Assembly: GCA_018715465.1 (NCBI GenBank)
Contig: DVLN01000196.1
Span: 1-20,518, forward strand
Reading direction: 5' to 3'
Source of the DNA: Candidatus Faecivivens stercorigallinarum
Lineage (GTDB): Bacteria > Bacillota > Clostridia > Oscillospirales > Ruminococcaceae
Length of the DNA stretch: 20,518 nt
Part shown: in pieces, positions 1 to 6,473 of the stretch
Numbering within the stretch: position 1 is the stretch's first letter
How the letters are laid out: each line of letters begins with the position of its first letter
Position numbers and translations under genes: made by a program
The notes under the pieces: model-generated
The model's database searches: none
The model's input: the letters and a program-made list of their open reading frames with translations, nothing else
What the model was told of the DNA's origin: nothing

Positions 1-1620
1 GCCTACCTCAATCCCACATTTCCGTTTAATCTGCGAAATATACAAGTTAGAAACCTTTAATCCGCTTTGTTCCAGTACATAGTCCTTGATCTGTGTGTAG
101 GTCGCACTGTCCTGAAACTCCGACATATCCATATCTTCCAAAGAGAACTCAACCCGAATCTTTTTCGAGTCGACCTCGCCCTTGGAAAGCAAGACAACCG
201 TCTCCACATGTCCGGTCCGGGGGAACATATCGACCGGTCGGAATTTTTCCAGGTGATAGCCGTGTTCTGCGTCGCAGAGAATCTTTGCATCTCGGGCAGC
301 GGTCGACGGATTGCAGGAGATCATTACAATTCTTGACGGTCCCATCCGGCAGATACTGTCCAGAACAGACTGGTCACAACCCTTTCTGGGCGGGTCAACA
401 ATTACCACGTCAGGATGCAGCCCTTCTTCCGCAAACTGCGCAGCGGCAGCCGCCGCATCAGCACAAATAAACCGTACCTGTTCTTCTGACAACCCATTTA
501 TACGGGCATTCTGCCAGGCGCTGTCAATTGCCTGGGGAACGACTTCAACGCCAATCAACCTACCAACCCTGCTGATAGCAGTCAGACCAATCGAACCGAT
601 TCCGCAATACAGGTCCAACAGTGTTTCATTTCCCTGGAAATCCGCATAATCAAATCCCAGTGAATAAAGCTGTTCTGTTTGTCCGGCATTGACCTGATAA
701 AACGCTTCCGGGGCGATCTGCAGACGGATTCCAAGCAATTCATCCTCAAGGAAGCTCTTTCCGTACAGGCAGACAGTCTTCTTTCCCATAATGACATTGG
801 TTACATCGGGATTGATATTGAGCATGATACTGGTAATCTGCGGATGTGCCGCTGTCAGCCGCTGTACCAGCTCCTGACAGTGGGGAAGATTCTCCCGGGT
901 TGATACCAGGCAGACCATCAGTTCACCTGTTCTGCGGCCACTGCGCAGAAACAGGTGACGCAAAAATCCCTGATGGGTTTCCTCCGAATAAACCGGGATC
1001 CGAAGCCGGTCAATGCTCTGGACCAATGTCTGTACGACGGGCGCAAACATTTCGTCCTGAATCATACACTGATCGCAAGGAATGATCCGATGGGAACGCC
1101 GCGCATAAAATCCAGCGCAGGCCTTTCCGTTGCGGTCAACTCCAAGCGGATACTGGGCTTTGTTGCGGTAGTGCAGCGGAGACAGACCGTTGACATTGCA
1201 GCCCAGAATCGGCTCCATCAACACCGCATCCTCTCCGTCCCCTTCTTCTCCGGCGATCGAAAACCCGCCCAATCGTACAAAAGCATCATGAACAGTCTTC
1301 TCTTTGAGGCGAAGTTCTTCCTGATAGGTGATATGCCGGAAAGAACAACCACCGCACTGTTTATAAACCGGACAGCCGGGGTCAGTTCGTGATACCGCAG
1401 GCGTGACCACCTGTTCAATAATACCATACCCAAAATTTTTCTGCACCTTGACAGCCTTGAGGCGAACTCTGTCTCCAACTGCTGTCATCGGCACAAACAT
1501 TGTAAAGCCGTCCACCCGGCAGACACCGTTGCCATCCAGTGTCACATCTTCAATTACAGCCTCATAGCTGCCGTTTTTATTGACTGGAATCTGCTGATCT
1601 GGCCGAAATTTCTTTTTCAT
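1..1620 (-). CDS. rumA: 23S rRNA (uracil-5-)-methyltransferase, RumA/RlmD/RlmCD family, 3' end cut by window
   Basis: The frame is open from ATG at 1620 to base 1 (540 codons, no stop), so the gene continues off the left edge. The start follows GGGGAG at a 5-nt spacing. The family transfers a methyl group from S-adenosylmethionine to C5 of 23S rRNA uridines. Visible parts are an N-terminal TRAM-like domain (about residues 10-72), Fe-S-type cysteines C83, C89 and C92 in CPVYKQCGGC, a SAM-binding motif LLDLYCGIGSIGL near residue 335, a DPPRKG motif, the catalytic cysteine C436 in ISCNPST, and the RTGHVET motif near 470. After the catalytic core (about residue 480) the protein continues with a tail containing KVSNLYISQIKRKCGI, an extension I associate with clostridial homologues. 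Which uridine or uridines are methylated cannot be read from the sequence. It lies downstream of pbp1A, separated by a hairpin. Confidence 0.93.
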   Translation of the reverse strand, partial: MKKKFRPDQQIPVNKNGSYEAVIEDVTLDGNGVCRVDGFTMFVPMTAVGDRVRLKAVKVQKNFGYGIIEQVVTPAVSRTDPGCPVYKQCGGCSFRHITYQEELRLKEKTVHDAFVRLGGFSIAGEEGDGEDAVLMEPILGCNVNGLSPLHYRNKAQYPLGVDRNGKACAGFYARRSHRIIPCDQCMIQDEMFAPVVQTLVQSIDRLRIPVYSEETHQGFLRHLFLRSGRRTGELMVCLVSTRENLPHCQELVQRLTAAHPQITSIMLNINPDVTNVIMGKKTVCLYGKSFLEDELLGIRLQIAPEAFYQVNAGQTEQLYSLGFDYADFQGNETLLDLYCGIGSIGLTAISRVGRLIGVEVVPQAIDSAWQNARINGLSEEQVRFICADAAAAAAQFAEEGLHPDVVIVDPPRKGCDQSVLDSICRMGPSRIVMISCNPSTAARDAKILCDAEHGYHLEKFRPVDMFPRTGHVETVVLLSKGEVDSKKIRVEFSLEDMDMSEFQDSATYTQIKDYVLEQSGLKVSNLYISQIKRKCGIEVG

Positions 1621-1625
1621 ACTGT

Positions 1626-1645
1626 CTCCCCACTATTATATTATA
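1626..1645 (-). promoter_or_regulatory. RBS and possible -10 box of rumA
   Basis: Reading the minus strand, TATAAT occurs at 1645-1640 and again, overlapping, at 1640-1635, followed by the ribosome binding site GGGGAG at 1631-1626. No convincing -35 box is visible, and a start site 6-7 bases after either box would fall in or next to the binding site, leaving almost no leader. The binding site is solid; the promoter is weak. Confidence 0.3.
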
Positions 1646-1648
1646 ACC

Positions 1649-1694
1649 AAGAAGAGCGGCTTTCAGGAAATCCATTTTCTCCAAAAAGCCGCTC
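1649..1694 (-). terminator. Hairpin terminator after pbp1A
   Basis: A perfect 10-bp stem is formed by 1654-1663 (GAGCGGCTTT on the plus strand) and 1685-1694 (AAAGCCGCTC). On the minus strand it is followed by TTCTT, a short imperfect U-tract. It starts 14 nt past the pbp1A stop and lies before rumA. On the plus strand the stem is followed by ATTTTATT, but no plus-strand gene enters here. Confidence 0.6.
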
Positions 1695-1708
1695 ATTTTA
1701 TTGTCCGA

Positions 1709-4075
1709 TTATCCAGGTGTCACTGGACTGTCGGGATCCGTTGCCGTATCCGGTGTTGTACCATCAGAAATTTCAAAACTGCCTACGTCATCGTCACCTT
1801 CTCCGCTTTCATCCGGGTCCGGCTGAGTATAATGACCAGTACAGTAATCCGGCAGTGCATTTGCCTTAAAGTAACCAGTTGCTGTGGAGCATCCGCTGGA
1901 AGCCAGCAAACCGGTCGTCTTGCAGTAGGTAGCCTGCACAACATTGTCGCTCGGCGTAAAGTCGATTACTTCCAGACCCTCATGCAGTTCACCCATGATA
2001 TTGCCCCAGATGGTATCACAGTCATACATCTGATTGGACGGAAGAACCGCCTGGGTATCGTAACCGGTCCAAACACCTGCTACATAATAAGGCGAAAGGC
2101 CTACAAACGACATATCATAGTAATCGGTCGTTGTACCAGTCTTACCGACAACCGGCATATCGCCCAGCTTTGCACCGGTACCGGTACCGCTGTCAACAAC
2201 CACCTTCAGCAGGCGATTCATGATATAAGCGGTATCTTCCGAGAAAGCACGGGACTTCTGAGGCGAATTGTCCAGAATCAGGTTACCGGAAGTATCCTCG
2301 ATCCGTTCATACACGATCGGCTCATAATAGTAACCGCCGTTGCCGAAAGTCGCAAACGCTGCCGCCAGTTCATCCAGATGGACGCCGTAGGTCAGTGAAC
2401 CGACACCCAGAGGTGCCAGCGAACAGTCACGGTCATCCAATGTGGTGAAGCCCAGCTTGTTGCGCATAAAGTCCAGACTGCGTTCAGGGGTCAGCTGCTG
2501 CAGAATCTTGACTGGGATGGTATTACGGGAGATGCGCAGTGCTTCCACAACTGTCATATTTCCACGATAATCACGTTCGTAGTTCTTCGGCCAATTATTG
2601 CCATCCTCATCCTTCATAACCGGCGAATCATTCAGTACGGTAGACCAGTTGATAAAATCATATTCCAGTGCCTGACCATAGCTTGCCAGCGGCTTGATTG
2701 CCGAACCGGGCGAACGGGTCGCCTGTGTCGCGCGGTTGAAAGACAGAGTATTGGTCTTTTCGCCCTTACCGCCGACCAGCGCGAGGATGTGACCATCATA
2801 ATCCATAATAACCATCGCCGCTTCAGGAATTTCACCATTTTCATTTGGTGTCAGCTGAGAGGAAGAGAAGGTATGCCAGTCGCAGAACTTTTCCTCCAGA
2901 TAATCCTGCATGTCCATATCCACACAGGTGTAAATCCGGTAACCACCGCTTCTGAGCTGGTTGTCGGCATACTCTTCGGTCCATTCATTTTCTTCCATCA
3001 GGTCGGCAATGACGTCCCGGATAACCGTGTCAATATAGTAAGAGGAAACACCGCTGGACAGTGTCTGGACATCATCCGACTGAGAAACCTCCTCGTCAAT
3101 CGTAATCCGGTTTGCCAGAAGTTCGTCATGCTGCTGTTGTGTGATATACGGCTTGGTATCCTCATCACCATAGAGCATGAAGTCAACCATCTCAATGTAT
3201 TCCTCTTCCGTTTGTCCAACCGTAACGACAGGGGTCGCGAGATATTCTTCCAGTTCTGCTTCAGTGATATATCCTTCCTGATACATCATCGGAAGAACGT
3301 AGTTATTGCGCCGGACATAGTTGTCGATCGGATTGAGATCGGGCCGCAGCCGGTTGGGCGAACGGGTCGTCGCTGCCAACGATGCCGCCTGCGGAATTGT
3401 CAGTTCCCAGACGTGACATCCGAAATAATTCTGGGAAGCCGCTTCAATTCCGTAGTTCCTGCCGCCCAATAGGATGATATTCAAATAAGATTCCAGTATC
3501 TCATCCTTTGAATAATCCCGCTCCAATTGCAGCGCACGGAAAATCTCCCGCAGCTTACGCACCGGCGTGACCACGTCATCATTGGTGACGTTTTTGATCA
3601 GCTGCTGGGTGATGGTCGAACCGCCGCCCTGGTCCAGGCTGGCGTTCAGAATAGAGGAAATCGTGACCTTGGCGGTACGGATCCAGTCAACGCCCTCGTG
3701 ATCATAAAAACGTTTATCCTCTGTTGCGACAAACGCATACTGGACATCCTTAGGGATATCCTCAATAGATACCTCAATACGGTTTTCATCCCCCGACATG
3801 CGGTAGATTTCTTCCCAGCCGCCTTCGTCATTCTGGGCATAAAACATCGTTGTAAAACTCAGACTGATATCATCCAGGCTGACTGAGTTGTCATTGTCCA
3901 TAAAGTTCATGACATAAATCATCATCGCAGTAACCACGATGCAGCCGGTTATGACACCAATCAGGAACAACGTGACCAGTGTCTTAATAGCGATACCAAC
4001 TGTACGTCCTATAACTCGGACGCCGATAGAGGTACCACGTTCAACCTTGTTCCTCTTTTTGCTTTTTCTTGCCAA
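1709..4075 (-). CDS. Class A penicillin-binding protein (PBP1A-type glycosyltransferase/transpeptidase)
   Basis: This bifunctional enzyme polymerises lipid II into glycan and cross-links peptides outside the membrane. I chose TTG at 4075 (788 aa) because AAAGGAGG lies 8 nt upstream and the protein then begins MARKSKKRNK, as is typical. An in-frame GTG at 4180 would add 35 unlikely residues. There is a basic N-terminus and one membrane helix at about 23-57. The glycosyltransferase-51 domain shows ATEDKRFYDHEG (catalytic E119), GGGSTITQQLIKN (150-162) and RKLREIFRALQLE. The transpeptidase domain has SAIK (S458, K461), SRN (516-518) and KTGT (645-648), so both activities look intact. An acidic Asp/Ser/Pro/Thr-rich tail follows from about 750. 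It is divergent from the small plus-strand membrane protein gene and carries a long leader. Confidence 0.95.
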   Translation of the reverse strand: MARKSKKRNKVERGTSIGVRVIGRTVGIAIKTLVTLFLIGVITGCIVVTAMMIYVMNFMDNDNSVSLDDISLSFTTMFYAQNDEGGWEEIYRMSGDENRIEVSIEDIPKDVQYAFVATEDKRFYDHEGVDWIRTAKVTISSILNASLDQGGGSTITQQLIKNVTNDDVVTPVRKLREIFRALQLERDYSKDEILESYLNIILLGGRNYGIEAASQNYFGCHVWELTIPQAASLAATTRSPNRLRPDLNPIDNYVRRNNYVLPMMYQEGYITEAELEEYLATPVVTVGQTEEEYIEMVDFMLYGDEDTKPYITQQQHDELLANRITIDEEVSQSDDVQTLSSGVSSYYIDTVIRDVIADLMEENEWTEEYADNQLRSGGYRIYTCVDMDMQDYLEEKFCDWHTFSSSQLTPNENGEIPEAAMVIMDYDGHILALVGGKGEKTNTLSFNRATQATRSPGSAIKPLASYGQALEYDFINWSTVLNDSPVMKDEDGNNWPKNYERDYRGNMTVVEALRISRNTIPVKILQQLTPERSLDFMRNKLGFTTLDDRDCSLAPLGVGSLTYGVHLDELAAAFATFGNGGYYYEPIVYERIEDTSGNLILDNSPQKSRAFSEDTAYIMNRLLKVVVDSGTGTGAKLGDMPVVGKTGTTTDYYDMSFVGLSPYYVAGVWTGYDTQAVLPSNQMYDCDTIWGNIMGELHEGLEVIDFTPSDNVVQATYCKTTGLLASSGCSTATGYFKANALPDYCTGHYTQPDPDESGEGDDDVGSFEISDGTTPDTATDPDSPVTPG

Positions 4076-4236
4076 GTAGATGGCCTCCTTTGTGCTCAGG
4101 GATTGTCTTTGAGCAGTTACCAATCGCAGACATTTTTTGCTGATACCGACATGACGGGCAAGGCCGCCGCCACGTGGCACAAAATCGGTGCCGAGACCGC
4201 AGAATACGGACCAAATGAATCGTACACTTAAATCTT
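4076..4236 (-). other. Long 5' leader of pbp1A
   Basis: About 155 nt separate the predicted promoter from the TTG start. The leader contains GGCAC/GTGCC and a GCCACGTGGC palindrome (4166-4180 area). Directly before the ribosome binding site there is a perfect 6-bp stem, TGCTCA (4115-4110) with TGAGCA (4098-4093), and an 11-nt loop. I recognise no known riboswitch class. The stem is short, so a regulatory role is only a suggestion. Confidence 0.35.
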
Positions 4237-4265
4237 ATTATAGCACACAAGGTCGTAAATTGTAA
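4237..4265 (-). promoter_or_regulatory. Promoter of pbp1A (extended -10)
   Basis: On the minus strand, TTACAA (4265-4260) is followed by a 17-nt spacer and TATAAT (4242-4237). TG lies at the extended -10 position (TGCTATAAT). The -10 is perfect and the -35 weak, which suits an extended -10 housekeeping sigma promoter. Confidence 0.6.
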
Positions 4266-4308
4266 CCCCTAAATGAAAACGAATCGTAACTGAAATCTGA
4301 ATGAGTTT

Positions 4309-4338
4309 TTGTTTTGTCCCTACACAAAGCTGTATAAA
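4309..4338 (+). promoter_or_regulatory. Possible promoter of the plus-strand membrane protein gene
   Basis: TTGTTT (4309-4314), an 18-nt spacer and TATAAA (4333-4338) lie upstream of the only plus-strand gene. The two boxes each match the consensus only partly. The 317 bp between the two divergent starts (4075 and 4393) hold this site, the pbp1A promoter and the pbp1A leader; no gene is seen in it. Confidence 0.35.
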
Positions 4339-4392
4339 CCCCATCGGATGGTCAACACTACCAGCAGAGAAATAAAAAAGGAGTCGTTTACC

Positions 4393-5001
4393 ATGTCGAA
4401 AAACTTCAGCTCAGACCAGCAGTTAGACTGTACACAGCCGGACAGCACAGATAGTTCTGAACTCTGCCAACTTAAGCAGGATATTATGGAATGCGTTCGC
4501 CGGGATGGTTTTCAAAAAGAAACCGACGCCCTTTTGCGCATGCTGGAAAAACCCCGTCAGGAAACAGAGGTCGATCTGATCCTGCGGGAAATCAATACGC
4601 CGCAGCCTTCACAGGAAGAAACGCCGCCCCCGACCCGGGATGGGGAGCAGACCGTCTCTTCCGGCAGGCCATCGGGCCATCTTGCGATAGCTGTCATGTT
4701 GTTTGTTTTTTCTGTTTTACTGATATCATCGGCTGTTGTGATCAGCCTGGGAGCCGGCGGAAAAGAGAATCAAACCATTCCCTCCGAACCTGCGTCACTA
4801 TGTGATACCGGTTCGGAAGGGGGATATATGCTGGGAATAGACGGGGAAACATTAGCAGTATATTATAACGGTGTCTTACAGCGCTCAATTGCCTACCCGG
4901 TCAATCAGCTGTCTGAATATGACCGGGAACTGCTTGTCGCCGGCATCCCACTGTCTGACGAAAATGCCCTTCGTCAGGCGATTGAAGACTACACCTCCTA
5001 A
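4393..5001 (+). CDS. Single-pass membrane protein with BofC-like C-terminal domain
   Basis: This is the only plus-strand gene in the window. ATG at 4393 follows AAAAAAGGAG at a 9-nt spacing and gives 202 aa; an in-frame GTG/ATG further upstream lacks such a site. Residues 1-96 are polar and charged, with a helical-looking stretch at 25-67 (acidic and basic residues, LLRMLEK). One membrane helix lies at about 97-119. The outer part, 143-202, reads GGYMLGIDGETLAVYYNG and ends AGIPLSDENALRQAIEDYTS. It resembles the small C-terminal domain of the sporulation protein BofC, which I recall as frequent on membrane-anchored proteins of unknown role in Oscillospirales. The N-terminal half is unrecognised. 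With Lys/Arg flanks and a cytosolic N-terminus, the BofC-like part would be outside. Function is unknown; a link to the divergent pbp1A is inference from position only. Confidence 0.8.
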   Translation: MSKNFSSDQQLDCTQPDSTDSSELCQLKQDIMECVRRDGFQKETDALLRMLEKPRQETEVDLILREINTPQPSQEETPPPTRDGEQTVSSGRPSGHLAIAVMLFVFSVLLISSAVVISLGAGGKENQTIPSEPASLCDTGSEGGYMLGIDGETLAVYYNGVLQRSIAYPVNQLSEYDRELLVAGIPLSDENALRQAIEDYTS

Positions 5002-5095
5002 ATCAAAATAATTATTGATTGTCCGCTCAACCTCCTTTCTGCTGTACAGCGGCACCGTCCGTCGGGAACCGTCCGGGCGCAGACAGCCTGCAATG

Positions 5096-5133
5096 GGCAG
5101 GATCTCCCCCAACCAAAAACTACAGATCCTGCC
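5096..5133. repeat. Perfect 10-bp inverted repeat between convergent genes
   Basis: GGCAGGATCT (5096-5105) and AGATCCTGCC (5124-5133) form a perfect 10-bp stem with an 18-nt loop in the 144-bp gap between two convergent genes. Neither side has a clear T-run, so it is an atypical two-way terminator at best. A second palindrome, GCTGTACAGC, lies at 5041-5050. Confidence 0.6.
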
Positions 5134-5145
5134 GGATCCATACGA

Positions 5146-6234
5146 TCAACTATTTTCCAAAATCCGATAATAGGTACCAGACCACGCTCCTTCCTCAATG
5201 ACGATTACATTTTCCGACAGAACACAGATTTCAGACAAACTATCTGACTGATTGTCTGACTGACTGTCTAATTGACTGCTTAATACCAACCGGCATGCCG
5301 CCGGGTCTGCATCCTCATTTATCTGTTCATCCACTGCAATACTGTTTACACCTCCCTGCATGATCAGCTGATCAAACATGATTTCCTCTGTACAGACCGG
5401 AAAAGTTTCGGATATTCCACCTGCCAGCCGGCAGCCGACAGCCTGTATACACCGTATTCCTGCCCGTCCTTCTCCCGCGGAAAGTTCTTCTGTCTGTCCC
5501 ATCAGCTCCAGCTGATCTTCCCTGCACATCCAGCTTCCACGGATAGCGGAAAATGTAACCGGCTGATCTGTTATCCTGTCGGGATACAGTGCCTGCGTCA
5601 GCCGGTAATCTTCCACCCACGCAGTCAGCGTATTGCCTTCCCTCAGCTGCCTTGCAATGTCATTGCGGATATACGTCCTGCAGACTCCTTTCCAGTCTGC
5701 TGCATCTGCGTATCCCTCCAGCCGGGCAAAAGTATTCATCACCTGTAACGCCTGTATTCCGTTATCTACTTTTGACCAGTTCTGTACCGCCTGATTGTAT
5801 GTCGTGACAATCTGCCCATCCAGCTGTATCAACTGATCAGAGACCTGCTGCTGACGGCCGGATACATCCATCGAAGGTGCAAGCTCTCCCAGCTGTTCCA
5901 AAAGTGCAGCCTGCAGCTGCAAAGCATCCCGCTGACCGGTCAGACTGTCCGCCTGAACAGCCTGCTGCTGTTGTGCACCAGCATCCGCAAGCTGAACCTG
6001 TACCGTGTTCAGCGTTTGCAGCCGGACCGTTTCCTGCCATTGCTGCACCTTGCCGGCAACCGCATTCAAAACCAGCAGCGCGACAACGCTGCTGAGCAGC
6101 AGGCGGAATACCAGATTGACCCATCTGCTTTGGAGATAGGGTACCCGGAAGGCAAGGCAACCGCCCAATCGTTCCGGTTTGACGTGTTCCGGCTTGACCA
6201 GCTTTTTACGTCCTCTGTTGTGTACACCTGTCAT
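5146..6234 (-). CDS. Membrane-anchored, glutamine-rich coiled-coil protein of unknown function
   Basis: I do not recognise this 362-aa protein. ATG at 6234 follows AAAAGGAG at a 9-nt spacing; an upstream in-frame start at 6342 would run through a hairpin and has no binding site. The N-terminus is basic (residues 1-30, several Lys/Arg/His), followed by one membrane helix at about 39-60. A long Gln/Leu/Ala-rich segment at 63-155 is probably coiled coil. A helical part (160-215) follows, and then a C-terminal region with seven cysteines (C187, C237, C262, C268, C281, C314, C337) that could sit outside the cell. Near the end, QLDSQSDNQSDS is encoded by a 12-bp tandem repeat. The overall shape recalls extracytoplasmic cell-wall or division-associated proteins, but no catalytic motif is visible. 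It lies after aspS beyond a highly structured spacer and is convergent with the BofC-like gene. Confidence 0.75.
   Translation of the reverse strand: MTGVHNRGRKKLVKPEHVKPERLGGCLAFRVPYLQSRWVNLVFRLLLSSVVALLVLNAVAGKVQQWQETVRLQTLNTVQVQLADAGAQQQQAVQADSLTGQRDALQLQAALLEQLGELAPSMDVSGRQQQVSDQLIQLDGQIVTTYNQAVQNWSKVDNGIQALQVMNTFARLEGYADAADWKGVCRTYIRNDIARQLREGNTLTAWVEDYRLTQALYPDRITDQPVTFSAIRGSWMCREDQLELMGQTEELSAGEGRAGIRCIQAVGCRLAGGISETFPVCTEEIMFDQLIMQGGVNSIAVDEQINEDADPAACRLVLSSQLDSQSDNQSDSLSEICVLSENVIVIEEGAWSGTYYRILENS
5240..5275. repeat. Three 12-bp tandem repeats inside the coiled-coil protein gene
   Basis: Plus-strand units CTATCTGACTGA, TTGTCTGACTGA and CTGTCTAATTGA run head to tail with a 12-bp period. 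On the minus strand they encode four-residue units of the S/N-Q-S-D type (QLDS, QSDN, QSDS). Twelve bases keep the frame, so copy number could vary without breaking the gene. Confidence 0.7.
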
Positions 6235-6292
6235 ACAAATCCGCTCCTTTTCAACGTTTGCCCACCAAAAACGGGGGCTTTTCAATCTATCC

Positions 6293-6332
6293 GGGGTTGT
6301 CCGACGCAGGCTCTTTCCTTTCGACAAACCCC
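6293..6332 (-). repeat. Imperfect hairpin just upstream of the coiled-coil protein gene
   Basis: GGGGTT-GTC-GA on the plus strand (from 6293) pairs with TC-GAC-AACCCC (to 6332), about 11 bp with one-base bulges on each side. It ends 58 nt before the ATG at 6234. No T-run follows on the minus strand, so it may be leader structure rather than a terminator. Confidence 0.5.
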
Positions 6333-6342
6333 TTAAACGCAC

Positions 6343-6386
6343 GAAAGCGGCACAAACCGACTTTTCAGTCGATTTATGCCGCTTTC
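6343..6386 (-). repeat. Long nested hairpin in the aspS-distal spacer
   Basis: GAAAGCGGCA (6343-6352) pairs perfectly with TGCCGCTTTC (6377-6386). Inside, after single mismatches, come 3 bp (6354-6356 with 6373-6375) and 4 bp (CGAC 6358-6361 with GTCG 6368-6371), closing on a 6-nt loop TTTTCA. In total 17 bp pair with two symmetric one-base mismatches. There is no T-run immediately after it on either strand. Confidence 0.65.
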
Positions 6387-6404
6387 TGCGGTATTCAGTT
6401 TATG

Positions 6405-6444
6405 CTGTCGTTTTTTGTCCTGGCATCCGCCCAAAAAACGACAG
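6405..6444 (-). terminator. 13-bp perfect hairpin with A/T-tract arms after aspS
   Basis: CTGTCGTTTTTTG (6405-6417) pairs perfectly with CAAAAAACGACAG (6432-6444), with a 14-nt loop. The T-run is part of the stem instead of following it, so it is not a textbook terminator. On the minus strand the preceding hairpin (6452-6469) could use this TTTTTT as a late U-tract. It starts 30 nt past the aspS stop. Confidence 0.45.
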
Positions 6445-6451
6445 ACTCTGC

Positions 6452-6469
6452 GCAGCAGATACCTGCTGC
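6452..6469 (-). repeat. GCAGCAG/CTGCTGC hairpin at the aspS stop
   Basis: GCAGCAG (6452-6458) and CTGCTGC (6463-6469) form a perfect 7-bp stem with the 4-nt loop ATAC, four bases past the aspS stop codon. It is the first of four consecutive hairpins in this spacer. Confidence 0.6.
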
Positions 6470-6473
6470 CGTA

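Noticed and set aside
311..649. Several short plus- and minus-strand frames in the first 1.5 kb that might suggest a broken gene
   Set aside because: One uninterrupted minus-strand frame from 1620 to base 1 encodes RumA, so the small frames are shadows and there is no frameshift.
4081..4180. In-frame extension of pbp1A to GTG at 4180 and an 11-codon ORF inside the leader
   Set aside because: Neither has a ribosome binding site; the TTG at 4075 has a perfect one and gives the usual protein start.
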